Positions 11,559 through 23,196 of a DNA stretch of 64,000 nucleotides are shown here, piece after piece. Source of the stretch: Posidonia oceanica. Lineage: Eukaryota > Streptophyta > Magnoliopsida > Alismatales > Posidoniaceae. Positions within the stretch are counted from its first letter, which is position 1; the number at the start of each line of letters is the position of its first letter. The DNA lies in the NCBI GenBank assembly GCA_037176725.1, contig JAZBRS010000035.1, positions 47,254,001 to 47,318,000 of the forward strand, in the 5' to 3' direction. The notes beneath the pieces are model-generated. The model was given only the letters and a program-made list of their open reading frames with translations. It did not search any database and was not told where the DNA came from. Made by a program: the position numbers and the translations under genes.

Positions 11559-11708
11559 CCTCCTCAGTGCCTCTCTGTCCCTAGGAGTTGCATAGGTCGG
11601 GAAGGTGCCATCCTGTACATAGTTCCATATGTCATAGTACTACGGGTTGCCATCATTGTTTATCTCTGTAGCATCTTGATAACAGACCTCTATGTGCATC
11701 ATGTTTTC

Positions 11709-12215
11709 CTAGTTCGATTCCTCTCTGAACTCCTGTATCCATTCTGTGGCAGACTCCACTGTTGGTGCGCTGATTTTCCGCACCGTGACAGATTGCTCGT
11801 TTGAACTGAAGGGGAACGAGGACGCCAATGAGGCTAGTGAATCGGCCAGGATGTTGTTGCTTCTAAGCGTATGCACATACTCTACTCTGTCAAACTTCTT
11901 CAATAAAGCTCTAGCTAAATTGCGGTATTCCTACAGCTTTGGTGAGAGGGTCTTGTATTTGTTAAGGACTTGTCGGATGACGAGCTGTGAGTCCTCAATT
12001 ACCTTTAGCCTTCTTGCCCCTAGATCAAGAGCCATTCGTAGCCCTAGGATGAGTGCCTCATATTCTGCAATATTATTACTTGCTGAGAAGAGTAGCTGGG
12101 CTGCGGCAGGGAGAACAATGCCCTCTGGAGTGACGAGTGTTGCCCCTATCCTGATGCCCTACGAGTTCAGTGCTCCATCGAAATGGAGAGTCCATTCTCT
12201 GACAAGTGGCATGAC
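11709..12215 (-). pseudogene. Element A second, archaeal-type RNase H
   Basis: The minus frame reads a strand with HFDGALN, then AEYEALILGL, then a VIEDSQLVI strand and finally ILADSLASLAS, giving the D-E-D-D catalytic set of an archaeal/plant-type RNase H. It sits between the gypsy-type RNase H and integrase. A second RNase H here is a known mark of the Tat lineage. One stop lies directly after HFDGALNS (12159-12161) and others follow, and the 11903-11709 segment is separately open. Confidence 0.8.
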
Positions 12216-13895
12216 ACTACTGATCACTAGTATTTCCTCGTTTGGAAAATCTGTTGATACTGGTTGATATTTTGACACAGGTAGCCCGGCAAGTTGATCC
12301 ACAATAGCCTGCCCCTTGACCGCCTTCTGAGTGACAAACTGTAGGTTAAATTTAGTGAGGAGCATTTGCCATCGTGCTAGCCGTCCGGACAGTGCAGCTT
12401 TCTCGAACATGTACTTAATGGGGTCCATCTTGGCTATATAGCAGACTTTGTGTGCCAGAAAGTAGTGTCTGAGCTTTTGTGAGGCCCACACTAAGGCTAG
12501 GTAGTGCCTCTTGATCTGGGAGTACTTTCTCTCGTACTCAATGAATGTTCTACTGAGATAATAAACCACTTTCTCCTTCCTCCCTACTTCATCATGTTGT
12601 GCTAGGACGACTCCCACTGAGTTATCAGTGACGGCCAAGTAAAGTAACAATGGCCTCTCGGGGACTGGAGCAGTCAATACTAGAGGATTGAGGAGGTAGA
12701 GCTTTAGCTCATCAAAAGTCTTGTGACAGGTATGATCCCACTTGAATTCTGTACTACCTTTTAAAAGCTCATAAAATGGTCTACACTTCTCCGCATGCTG
12801 AGAGATGAATCTGCGGATGAACTGTAGTCTCCCTATGAGTCCTCTGAGTTCCTTGATATTCTTTGACGGCGGCATGGCCGTTATGGCTTTAGCCTTTGTG
12901 GGATCTACTTCGATGCCCCTTTTACTCACTATGAAGCCGAGTAGCTTTCCAGTAGTGACCCCGAAGACACACTTCTTGGGGTTCATATTGAGGTTGTACT
13001 AGTCTGCTCTCCGGAGTACTCTTTCTAGCGCTTCAAAGTGTCCCTCTCTTGTCTTTGATTTTACTAACAGGTCATCCACATAGCATTCCATGTAATCGTG
13101 CATCATGTCGTGGAAGATTGCCATCATAGCCCTTTGATAGGTGGCTCCAGCATTCTTTAGTCCGAACGGCATAACTACATAGCAATAGGTCCCCCATGGA
13201 GTGGTAAACGAGGTCTTCTCCTGATCTTCCTCTGCAAGTTTTATCTGGTTGTAACCTGAGAAACCATTCATGAACGAGAGCATTTCATGGCCTGCAGTGT
13301 TGTCTATGAGGATGTCTATATGTGGGAGAGGGAAATCGTCTTTTGGGCATGCTTCATTGAGGTTCCTGTAGTCAATGCACACGCGCACTTTGCCATCTTT
13401 CTTCATCACTGGAACTATGTTGGCTATCCACTCTGGGTACACCACAACTCGGATGAACTTTGCCTTATGAAGTTTGTCTATCTCTTATTTGACTTTTAGG
13501 GCAAGGTCTGGACATAGACGTCGAAGCTTCTGCTTCACTGTCTTTGCACCTGGCTTGAGAGGGAGTCTGTGCTCCACCAGTAGTGATTCAAGCCCGGGCA
13601 TTTCTCTGTAGGAGAAAGCCAGTACATTCGCATATCTTCTGAGTAGCTTTGTCATTCTGGTTCCTTCATCCGAGCTGAGGGCAGAGCTTATCTGAACTGG
13701 TCTTGGATCATCTTCAGTCCCCAGATTTATTTCTTCTGTTTCTTCAGTGGTAGCCTTGGTCTGCTCATCATATTTTTTCATCATTTCTTCAAAGACGGTA
13801 GGGCATACCAATTCTTCTTCATCTGGGTCTTCTTCTGTATCCACCAGTTCGTAGACTTCATAGTTTCCAGTATTCTTACTGGTCGTGTTTGACAC
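12159..13895 (-). pseudogene. Element A reverse transcriptase and gypsy-type RNase H
   Basis: RT copies genomic RNA into cDNA from the tRNA primer. One frame runs from 13895 to 12159 with stops at about 13485 and 12999. The first part is an acidic linker leading into the RT fingers; 13445-12999 has KDGKVRVCIDYRNLN, FPLPHIDIL, the FSGYNQI palm motif and the YVDD active site; 12986-12159 has the thumb and a connection/RNase H domain (VVYYLSRTFIEYERKYS). Motif order and spacing are complete, so damage is limited to point stops. The spacing to the next block is continuous in frame. Confidence 0.9.
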
Positions 13896-14547
13896 TTCTT
13901 CGACCAGAAAGATGGCATGCGACGTGGCTAGCTCCTGTGGTAGCGCTGTGGTGTAATGACATACTTGGACTGTCTGGGTGACTGGCTCCTTCCTATTTTG
14001 ACCTGTACGCTCAGCAAATGGATTAGATACCTTTTGTGAGGAGATGGTGGCGGTTAGGCCATCCCTGCCATGCCCTCGACTACTTTCCCCACTATTATTA
14101 GCTAAACTAGGAAGTAAATTACTGGAAAGAAATTGTTCACAAGGCTAGGGGGGATTGCCCCTAGGTTTTCTTCCAAGGTGGAAGCGGCACGCCATTTGGG
14201 CGTTAGTTTGTGGCCCCGGCCCCTTCTTGCTTATAGGGGCAAGGCCGTAGGTCGCTGAAGAGGCTGGTGAGTTCGCAGAGGGGATTAGTGTCCTCTGTTT
14301 CAGCGTCTTTGGAGGAGATTTCGGAGGAGTCAGTTGCTAAGGCGTCCGGAGATAGGGAAATCTTTGGAGAAGAGGGGAGGATGATGCCAGGGACCTCCTC
14401 CGTGCAGGGGGAAGAGGTTGGTACTTTTGTCTCGGGATCCGTCAGGATGTCAAGGATGAACGTGTCAGGAACTTCTTCAAAGTGGGGGGAAGAAGTTGGT
14501 GCTGCTGTTGTTGAATCTGCCGAGATGTTGGGAATTGTATCTGCCTC
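13896..14547 (-). other. Element A protease-RT linker, decayed
   Basis: The minus strand holds short acidic, Ser/Thr/Glu-rich pieces in more than one frame between the G-patch block and RT. Plus-strand frame 14267-14587 over it looks like the shadow of this biased sequence. In Ogre elements an intron lies near this place; I cannot define one here. Confidence 0.4.
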
Positions 14548-14790
14548 TCACTTGTCGTGTATCTGCAACCCGACTGATATAAAATGATTTGATAAGGACC
14601 ATGCCAAGGGCTTGCTCAGACTTGAATGCCTGAGGTACCCTAACCCTATGCTACCGCGCTCTTCGGGGGTTCCAAGTGCATCTGTCATTCCTTGCTCTTG
14701 GCGACTGAGTCCCTTCCCAGGGGTGTACCCTATTTTGAGAAGGATCTCCCATGGCCTCTTCATGTGATCTGGGAAGTGGTACTGGTTCAT
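14548..14790 (-). pseudogene. Element A G-patch-like segment between protease and RT
   Basis: About 80 residues with the pattern LKIGYTPGKGLSRQEQG and, 15 residues later, GSIGLGY. This is the glycine-rich G-patch-like segment often found between protease and RT in Tat/Ogre elements; G-patches bind RNA or activate helicases elsewhere, but their role here is not established. It is in the same frame as the upstream protease block (15597-14815). Element E has the corresponding segment at about 33400. Confidence 0.7.
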
Positions 14791-14814
14791 ATCAATGCTC
14801 CGAGAGGTGAAAAT

Positions 14815-15597
14815 CTATTTTATATTGTTTACGACCTCGGCTGCAGAGTCCCTAGTCGATGGTGCCGGTGTGGTGGTTGGGATTGTTACTAGATTTGCCT
14901 CTACTTCCATTGGCTCATCTCCCAGCACTTTGATTATCTTCCCTTGGTGAGGGAATTTCTTACATTGATGGCATGGGGAGGTGACTGCCATGATTTCTTC
15001 AATCCATTGGCGCCCTAGAATGAGTCGATATGAGATTGGTGCATCGACTATAATTAATTCTGTGTCTGTTTGAAGGGGACCAATGGTGACTCTGACGGTG
15101 ATTTTCCCCAAAGCCAATTTTTTATTGTTATCATACCTTGATACAGTTAGAGCTACTGGGCATAAATGAGACCTTGTTAGCCCGATCAGTTGTAGAGTAT
15201 CCAGGGAGCATACGTTCAGGGTTGTCCCTGTGTCAACTAGTACACCACAGAGTTAATAATTATTTATCACAACTGTAACGCTTAGAGGCAAGGTCCTTCT
15301 TTCAAGAGGAGCCAATTCAGAGTCGGTGAAAAATAAGGTAGGCTCTATAAATACAGCGGTTGCAACGGCCGTCAAAGTCTCGGCAGGTATGTCTTCTGGT
15401 ACCTGAGCTTTCTTTAGCACCTCCATCAGAATATCTCGGTGTTTTTCGAAGGCTTTGATTAGCTCAAAGATCGAGATCTTTGCCTTCGTTTTCTTGAACT
15501 GCTGTAAGACATCAAACTCACCCTCCACTCTTCTGGAAACATGGAATTCTTGGTGAGGCGGAGATGTGGCTCGCTCTATATTGGGTGGAGACGGCAC
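14815..15597 (-). pseudogene. Element A second retropepsin-like domain (PR2), intact DTG
   Basis: One frame with a stop near 15255. It starts with a helical stretch (AKISIFELIKAFEKH) that in elements C and E directly precedes their single protease, then a strand reaching LVDTGTTLNV at about 15235-15205, and finally the flap-distal motif LILGRQWIEEI with SPCHQCKKF. These are the D-T/S-G and ILGRxW elements of retroviral-type aspartic proteases. It closely resembles PR1 just upstream (same TVxIN strand, same VCSxxTL, same SPxHQCxKF). Of the two it has the canonical catalytic triplet and the G-patch behind it, so it is the better candidate for the true protease. Confidence 0.75.
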
Positions 15598-15889
15598 GAC
15601 CTGATTGGAAATTCATCCTGTCTTGGTTATGGGGGCCTGTTGAGCCTGATGATGCCCTCCTCCAGCCGCAGTAGATTTAAGCAGTGATGCAGGCCTTCTA
15701 AGCATGGACTGCCCCTGATTTACGGGCAGAAGAAAAGAGTTCGGTTGTGCAAGTCTTTGGGTCTAAGCATATCCCTGGGTGACTTGACCGCCTACGAGAT
15801 GCTGAAATCCCTGAATGCTTGTGGCCTCACCATCCCAATACTCGCCTATCGGCAATGTGCCGCTTTTGTATGGCGTTGGTTTTTGGAAG
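15598..15889 (-). other. Decayed junction between PR1 and PR2
   Basis: About 290 bases with no frame of useful length on either strand. Minus-strand translation gives Gln/Ser/His-rich fragments with several stops. It is the seam between two similar protease units in different frames. Confidence 0.4.
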
Positions 15890-16918
15890 TCATTGAGGTG
15901 TGGCATCTAGGTCTGCTTTGACAGTGATCACTTCCCCTTGGAACTTGAATTTGATGCACTGGTGTGCTGGGGATGCAATGGCGCAAATCTCTGTTAGCCA
16001 GGATCTTCCCAGGATCAGTGGTTCTGATAAATCATGCTCCATCACCATGACGGTGGTAGTGCTGGTGAGGGGGCTAATGGTGATTTCTAGCTGAACAGTC
16101 CCTAGTGCTTCTGTTTGGCTGTTGTCATAGCCCTGGCGTAAGACGTTCTGCTTGGTAATTTCCTCTACCTCTATGTCCAGGTAGTCAAGAGTGGTTATCG
16201 AGCATACACTCCGACTGGCCTCGGTATCTACAAGTGTGCTGGGAAGTAGGTAACCATTAATGTCCACAGTGATAATCAAAGGGTGCAGGCGTTCTTCCGG
16301 AGCAGGTAATTCTGAGTCCTTGAAGATTACATTCCTTCGCTCGAATCCTGTGATGATTTCCCGAGACAGTGCAAAAGGATTTGCCTCATTGTCAAGCTCC
16401 TGTGGTGGTTCCCCTCTTGGGTGGAAGTTGAAGTGCTTGAGGAGTGCAAGGTCATTCGCAGCTTTCTCTTCATCTAGCACTTCCTCATATTCCATCTGGA
16501 AATCCCAATCTGTGGACCCCTGTTTAGAGTGTATTTCCTGAATATCTGGTTCCCCGCTTTCTGCATCTGAAAGGACTAGCTCCAGATCTGATTCTAGAAG
16601 ATGAATGGCCACTAGCTCAGACTCAGCCTCTAATGGACTGTCCCTTACTTCCAGGTGTGCTACTGGATGGTTGGGCATGGGATTCTGATGTATCTGTAAT
16701 TTGTGCTGTCCTGCCCGGGCCTCCCTTAGCCTATCCCTGAGGGCTGGCCTCATTATTTCCCCTTTATCATTTAGGTCATAAATTTTATCCTTCAGCACAA
16801 AACATTCGTCCAGGGTATGTCCATTTTTCTGATGGTACGCACAGTACTTGGACATGTTTGTGTTGGGAGCATTGTGCTTAGAAATCGGGAGTTGCAAATC
16901 CCCACTCTCAACTAGCAT
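15890..16918 (-). pseudogene. Element A gag C-terminus with zinc knuckle plus first retropepsin-like domain (PR1)
   Basis: A 342-residue open block in the gag frame. Near its start is the knuckle YCAYHQKNGHTLDEC (CX2HX4HX4C), the Tat-type variant of the retroviral nucleocapsid knuckle. A charged linker follows, then a protease-like region: ITVDINGYLLPSTLVDTEAS, VCSITTLDYL, and LILGRSWLTEI with SPAHQCIKF. The catalytic triplet reads DTE instead of DTG, a single G-to-A change on the coding strand, so this copy should be inactive. It is followed by PR2 in another frame. Whether PR1 was ever catalytic is not decided by this copy alone. Confidence 0.75.
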
Positions 16919-16984
16919 CCTGGAGATGTCCGGGAGTGCTTCATGGAGTGGTGGATAGTTCTGCCTTCTCGGCCCCCTGTGTAC

Positions 16985-18319
16985 CTACAGTGGAGGAACA
17001 TTGTTGTAGCTCCTCTGCCCCAGTGGTGGTCCCCTGTACTGATTATTTGCTTGCCCCTGTTGGGCATTCATGGTGAAATTTGGGTGTTGGGGTTGGAACT
17101 GCTGAGGCGACTGCCTTGGTGGTTCTGCTTGCTGGAACTGAGGCTGTTGAAAGTGTTGGCCCTTCCATCCCCTCTGGGTTTGCTGCATGGATAGCTGTGC
17201 CATGCTTCCTGTGACACCCTCCACTGTGTGTCCCGCAGTCTTCTTTCTGTTCTTCCCCTCAAGCTCTAGGAATGGCAACTCTTCCCTATTGCGCATGACC
17301 TTAGCAGCCCGCTCATATAGCTGCGGGTAAGTGTGGAAGTCACCCACCAATAGCCCAGCCCTGAGCATCCCCATGGTATTTCTGGCTATGATTTCCACGG
17401 CCTGTCCCTTGGGTATGTAGAATTCTGACCGAGTGGCCATGTCCCTCCATCTACTTGCAAAGGTAACAAAATCTTTGTTGGGCCTCATCCTCTCAGCAGT
17501 GAGGTCACCGGCAGTGGGTTTATGTGGCACCCGATGGCTGTATTGATTCAGGAATTTTCCTTCAACTACCTTGAAATCCTGAAGATCATAGATGGTGAGG
17601 GTGTCGAACCATTTTAGAGCTTCTCCTTCAAGGGTCTTGAAGAAGAGATATACAACCAGCCCCGTATCATAACGGCATGGCAGAGTATCCATGGTGAAAG
17701 CAGCTAGATGATTCCTGGGATCCTCTGTTCCATTGTACCTCCTCATCTTCGGCATTTTGAACGCTGGGGGAAGGGTGAAGTGAGGGAACTTGGAAGTGTC
17801 ATAGCCTATCGGCGCTTTCGAGGTGACCCCGGCCTCTGCTAGTGCTTCGGCAATCATTCTCTTGAGGTCCGACCTTGGTGCGGTGTGTGGCCCTTGGCTT
17901 GGGTGCCCGAGTGTTTAATGAAGTAGTGATGGGTTATGTGGTGGAGGGAAGAGTGAGGATTGGGGTGGAGTATAGTAGTATTGCATGTTAGTGGGATGTT
18001 GTGGTGGGTATGATGTTCTGGGATATGATGTTCTGGGATATTGCTGGACGTAATGAGTCGTGTATGGTGGGGTTGGATGGATGGAAGGGTAGGTGGGTGT
18101 TGCGTGGTATTGTGGGAATGAACCTTGGGTAGGGAAGTTGATGGTGGGGTTTGGTGTGGCATGTGTGTAAGTGGGTGTGGCGAATGAGCCGCAGTGGTAG
18201 TTTGGGCAGTAGTGCCCGTGGATGTTTGAGGTTTGTGGGTCTTTACACGCAAGGTGTTGCCCAGCCAGGGATTGCCGCACCTCGTCGGTCTCTTCTTCGA
18301 TTGGATAAGAAGCAGTCAC
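16985..18319 (-). pseudogene. Element A gag (capsid region)
   Basis: Gag packages RNA into virus-like particles. The frame runs 18319-16985 with one stop at 17915-17917, where element D has a Gln codon. The first 134 residues are a Pro/Tyr/His/Thr-rich low-complexity region; the second block has the retrotransposon-gag fold: TSKFPHFTLPPAFKMPKMRR, NHLAAFTMDTLP, GEALKWFDTL, and the FASRWRDMA segment. After a stop near 16985 the same frame continues into the zinc knuckle and PR1. D gag at 60508 is a close relative with the same order. The start at 18319 was chosen by alignment with D. Confidence 0.85.
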
Positions 18320-19976
18320 GACGGGGGGTACAACAAGGGAAGTCGCCTCGGGATGTGAATGCTCAGGCGGGGCGTTCCGTGCTTGAGAGTGATTTGCCTC
18401 TCTTCCTTCTTCATATGTTGAACTCTTGTTGAGTTCTGGATCAGTGTTGTAGTTGAAGGGGATGGAGGCGTGCGGGAAATTTCACCGACCTGCCGCTTTT
18501 GGGAACCCCGGGGTTCTTGGCGCTTCTGTCTGGGAAGTTGGAGGGTTGAGGAAGAACCCATTCGGGCCCCAACCCAGTTGTTCCGTGGAGGTAGAGGTGG
18601 AAGATATGTCAGTATGCTCCATTATAAAACTGTTCTTTAAACTATTACAGATAACTAGGAAAGGAAATTACAGACTCAATGACACTACTTAATATAAACT
18701 CGATGAAAGTAAAAGAGAATAAACTAAAAGAAGCAATCACTGTTCTGATGCTCTTGTAACCTGTTAATGGTGACAGTTAAATCCCTGTAAACACTGCACA
18801 CTGGAACGGAACGTCTACCTTGTCGTCGCCTGTAAGTTAGGCGACCAAACAAGTCACCGGTTTTAATGGCGGCTGAGTGAGATGCCTTCTAAACAGGCGG
18901 CTCAGTACCTGTTCTTCCAGTAGCCAAGGTCTGTTCTGGACAGACTGCGCAACAAATAGGAAAATAATAACAGAGCGAGTTTCAGACAGGTCGCAGATTT
19001 TTACTTGTTGAATGAATAATTAATCAATTAATTAAACCTGCATGTTCACAATTAATGGGATTTTGGCTTATGGGTACCACTCTTTGACCTTCATACAAGG
19101 TCTACCAAGAGGGCCTAGGCGGCAGGTTTGTCTCTCTAAAGAGAAGCTCACCACCTAGAATTCTGTCCTTAAGATCGGCCATTATCAAACCACAAAATAG
19201 TAAATAAACAAGGAATACTAAAGTATCAAGTATCTACCAAGGATTATTTTGACTCAACGAAGAGGAGGAGTCAAAATAAAGCCGTAGGACACCTTGAATT
19301 CTTAATCTAACTATCCTAACCAAACAGAGTATGGGTGAGTGACTTGCACTGGTCCGGTTCGCTCTGTGTGATTATTCTAGTTAGAGAAAGAGATCTCAAG
19401 GAACTCTAACTTTAATATCAAAGAAATAGTTTCCACCTTAAGGGTGGACACAAGCAAGCCTAAAATTCGAATAAAAGCCAAACATAATTATAGTGGACAG
19501 GATTTAATTAGATTTAAGCTACTGCAGACCTAAAAAAAAAAACAACACAGGCTACTGAAAATAATAGAAGATCTGCAGTGAAATAAAAAACCCAGATCCA
19601 GTTGCCTGTGATGGGTGCGTCTGGAATAGTCGACATACTGGACTGCGACTTACTCAGACGCCTGTTAACTGGGCGGTTGGAAATCGGATGTTTTCTGTTT
19701 TCAGAATAGTAGCAACCTGACCCTCTACGACCGTAGACAGGAGGTTGTCGTTGCCTCAAAGTGCTAACGAGACCTCTTGCCTTGAGATCAAGGTGGTTGG
19801 GTTAGAAAACTGTTCTAATGTCAGAAAAAAAAACTACGAGGTTGAGGAGCTGTGAAAAACCTAGGCGCATGGCCTCCTAAACCGAAAACAACAAAGAAAA
19901 ACAACTAGATCTAAAGAAGGAAGTGAAGGAAGGAAGGAAAGAAAAACTCACGTAGCATAGAGGGTTGGCTAAAGTC
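18320..19976 (-). other. Element A 5-prime leader
   Basis: About 1.65 kb between PBS and gag, without a convincing gene. It matches the leader of D (58885-60507) in order: A-rich run near 19530, GGCGAC/GTCGCC words (18825, 18840), and a TTAATTAA-rich stretch near 19020. Leaders of this class carry packaging and translation signals, which I cannot delimit. Confidence 0.65.
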
Positions 19977-19994
19977 GTCCCACCGTGATCGCCA
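19977..19994 (-). other. Element A primer-binding site
   Basis: The minus strand reads TGGCGATCACGGTGGGAC, four bases (GAAC) after the LTR terminus. The same 18-mer follows the LTR of D (58867-58884). The initial TGG pairs with the CCA end of a tRNA. I cannot name the tRNA from the sequence alone. Confidence 0.85.
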
Positions 19995-19998
19995 GTTC

Positions 19999-21610
19999 TG
20001 TAGATGTGGATTTGGAGGGTATTTATGAAGGTGACTACGCTTCCACGTACGTTGTCAACTTTATTGTGATCGCCACTTATCAATGGACGGACAAGGCGTC
20101 TGGGGAGATGATGATGATGTAGGTAGTCGGCTCACTGGATCGACGGCAGGGTATCGTCCAGCGGCTTCCTCGTATTACGTGAGCGGATTCCTTTTCTTTC
20201 AAAAAACAAGTAACAGATGATCTAGATGAGTTCGTGTGTAGTAAATCGATCAAATGAATAGGAGACAACATAAATAAATGCAACTAATACTAACCGGGGG
20301 TTGTTCCCCACATGCATATGCCATGAATCTAATCTAAAGAATGCAATAATGAAAATAAAGAGAATGGAAGATGATACTCCCTTCACCCTCGTGTTGTATG
20401 CAATGGAATGAGGAAGCGGAGGCACGGTTGGAACTCCGGGAATCCTTGAGATCTCTGGGATTCAAGATGGGATACGGTGATTTAGGGTTTCCGGCTCGAA
20501 GGTGGAGGCTAGGGTTTCTCTCTTAGAAGATAATGGATTTTGTCTCCTTGAAAACATAAAAATTGGCGACCTCTTCGATAATGAATTTCGATCTCCCGAG
20601 CACTGACTCACGGAGCCTTTTTATAGGTTCGTGGGGCACGGGTGGCTTAGACCTAGGAAGGTTCTAGAAGCTTCTAGAAGGGAACTGATATTTAGGACTA
20701 GTTGCCGTCTAGGCAGGCGACTAGCGTAAATATCTCCCGAAAAGATCGTGGAAATGCCGGGGAAACACTGCATGACCAGGTCAGCGGGGAGTCCACGTCA
20801 GTCAGTTGCCTTTAACACAAGCGCCTAACTGTGGCACTAATCCAGCAACTAAAAGATTTGTTTCTGATTTCTAGGAGATAAATCCTGGATTGGTTTCTGA
20901 TTTTTAAGAAGATAAATCACAGATTGAAAAACGTGTTTTAGAAAGATCTAGGTCTTAATTTGGAAGCCACCTAGGATTTTCTAGATTTATTCCTTTCCTT
21001 AATTGATTATATGTGATTTTTATATGATATATCATATATTAAATACTTGGAAACCATGGAAATATCGATAATGTAGAAAAAGTGTTATAATAAATTATAA
21101 AGCCTCCCCATGTATTATATTAATGTCCAGGATATTAATTATCAAGCTAGAGAAAGAGAGAGAGAAATTGCTAGTCGCCTGTCTCAAAGGCGCCTACACA
21201 TTCCAGTCGCCCCTCTGAAAGGCGCCTGGATGTGCCACCGCTATGGAAGGCAACTAGCTAGGTCTTTTGTGTTTTTAGCCTTGTCTTTTAAGTTAATCTA
21301 GAGAAACATGATAAAAGCCCGGGAAACTTCAGAAATCTCATGAAATTGTAAAAACATCTTCTTTAACTCAAATCTGCCACTGATCTGAGTAGGAAAAGGG
21401 GTACTCAAGGTACTCGGACTAGCCACGAGTCTGAGTGCGCTAGCTATGCCGCAGCTAACTGCCTTAAGTCAAGTAAAATCAAGCGATGCTTTAAACAAAT
21501 CATAGAAAATTTGGAAAATGTGTTTTTAAGCATTAGTTGTGTGATATGGGGCACCTAGTTGGTTCCTACCCTCTAAGAACTCTCAGAAATGTGAAAATCG
21601 GATATCTACA
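19999..21610 (-). repeat. Element A 5-prime LTR
   Basis: 1612 bp, the partner of 181-1792. On the minus strand it begins TGTAGATATCCG and ends CATCTACA. The TSD follows at 21611. Most differences from the other LTR are transitions, consistent with deamination after insertion. Confidence 0.95.
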
Positions 21611-21615
21611 ATGGC
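21611..21615. repeat. Target-site duplication of element A, right copy
   Basis: ATGGC, identical to 176-180, directly after the LTR terminus ATATCTACA. Confidence 0.93.
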
Positions 21616-23196
21616 AAGTAAGTATCTTAAATGAAAAAGAATTAAGAAGCATGTATAAGGAGATAAGGGTACAAAGACCATGTAAATCAACATGCAACTT
21701 AAAGAGAGACTTGCAAACTTGAATGGTAGTTGCCATAGAGACCAAACACTGCTAAACATGCATGGAGCAAGTATATAACTCAAAAGGAAGCAGCAGTCAA
21801 GCATGGCAGCAAATATAAGCATGCAGATAAATAGGACGCTGGACACACCATTGTCCAACGTTGGATGCAAGTGCGTCCAGCGTCCAACACAGGCAGAAAG
21901 CATGCTGAACTAAAGCTTGGAACATTGATCCAAGGAAGGATCAAAACTTGACATAAAGCATGTAATAACATCTGTAAGCATAAGAGGAAGCATGTAGAAT
22001 AATCTCACAGAGTTGCAACTAAAGCATATAATCATAAAAGCAAAATAAAGCAAAAATGAAATAAAAGACTAGCAATGGTGTTGGACACTGCCTCAGGGCA
22101 TGTCCAATGTTGGTGCGTCCAACAAGTCGGGAAGTTCCCTGGCCAAGATTAGTGGCCAAAGTGGCCAAAAATCTCAAAGTGACTTGCTAGGAAGTAAGAG
22201 TGGGTGACGACGAGCATGTCCATATGTTCGGCGCCAGAAATAGGTGGATTGCTCTACCCACCTCCTCCTCCTCATGGTCGGAAAGCCAAGGCAGGAAGGG
22301 GTGTGTGTTGTGCTAGACTACGAGAAAACTACCTAAGAATATTACTACATGCATGAGCTACCTAAGGGAGTCGAGAGCCTACCTATTTGCGGCTTACAGG
22401 AGCTTGTTTGCCCTCGGCCGGCGACGCGGAAGGTGGCGGCAGTGGCAACTCCGGCAAACTTCCAGAGCGCAAGGGGGCACGGGAGGCTTGGCTAAGGGCT
22501 CGGGAGTGATCGTGGGAGTCCTCTCGAGGTCGCTCAAGCACTGAATTCTCACGCAAAATGGTGTGGTGAGCCCTATCTATGTGTGAAGTGGGGTGTTTTG
22601 ATGGGTTCATGCATTGGGTTCTGGCACATGACAGCGGCGTTGCAGGCCTTGGACAGGGTGTGGCAGGCTTGGGTGTGAGTGGGAGGCCACGCGGGAGTGT
22701 CAGGCGAGTAAGTGGGCTTGTCCGGAGGTCGCCGAAGTCGTGGTGGCAGGCGGCGGTGGCAATGAGGGTGGTGAGAGCCGAAGGTCCGTCGGGGAGGAAA
22801 TGAGGCCATGGCAGGGGAGTCACTCGGCTTGGTAGCTAGTGGGTGGCTGTAGTGAGGCGAGGCGATGGCTAGTAAGTGCTGTACGGGCAGCAGAGTGGGC
22901 GGGGGTGGTGAACCAGAGACGGCGGTGGCCGCTGCAACTCCCGACATGTTGGACGCTGGCACAGGACGCGTCCAATGTTGGACACTGCCAATGCTTGTGT
23001 CCAACAAGCATGAGAGAGAAAAGGCCTAAGTGGGCTTGGGTTTGGTTTTAAAATTGGTTTAAAATTGGGTTAAGGCCTAAGTGGGCTTGTGTGAGGGTTT
23101 TAGGGTGGGTTTGAGAGAGAAAGAGCCATCCCAGACTCCAAGCAAGCTTGTAGGAGTATCCATTATCTTCTAGGCAGTCAAAATGGGGTGTCAATA
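21611..23196 (-). mobile_element. LTR-prime, right part: start of a 3-prime LTR interrupted by element A
   Basis: On the minus strand the LTR starts at 23196 with TATTGACACCCC (usual TGTTGACACC with one change), preceded by a PPT. It has a GC-rich, Pro-rich-frame section at 22380-23010 ending at a GT-containing site AATAG|GTAGG near 22381, comparable to GT sites in the LTRs of E and C. The word GTCCAAC or its complement recurs at least eight times, for example 21853, 21882, 22117 and 22948. The long open minus frames 22383-22823 and 22573-23007 have no recognisable domain. Its body does not resemble the LTR at 38267-44161. Confidence 0.75.

Larger units (their letters stand above)
181..21610 (-). 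mobile_element. Element A: complete Tat-lineage Ty3/gypsy retrotransposon with antisense genes
   Basis: A 21.4-kb element read on the minus strand: 5-prime LTR 19999-21610, PBS 19977-19994, gag, doubled protease, G-patch, RT, two RNases H and integrase down to 10395, then a long 3-prime region with two plus-strand genes (2869-4241 and 4878-9054), PPT 1793-1807 and 3-prime LTR 181-1792. Both LTRs are exactly 1612 bp and I counted about 53 differences, mostly transitions. LTR termini are TGTAGAT...ATCTACA. The gag-pol order and archaeal-type RNase H place it in the Tat lineage. All gag-pol blocks carry stops or frameshifts, so it is probably non-autonomous now. It lies inside LTR-prime. Confidence 0.95.

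Noticed and set aside
14267..14587. Plus frame Ser/Glu-rich, 106 residues
   Set aside because: Antisense shadow of the protease-RT linker of element A.
22383..23007. Pro-rich minus frames in LTR-prime
   Set aside because: GC-rich leader-like segment with no conserved protein; kept only as the possible exon side of a GT site.
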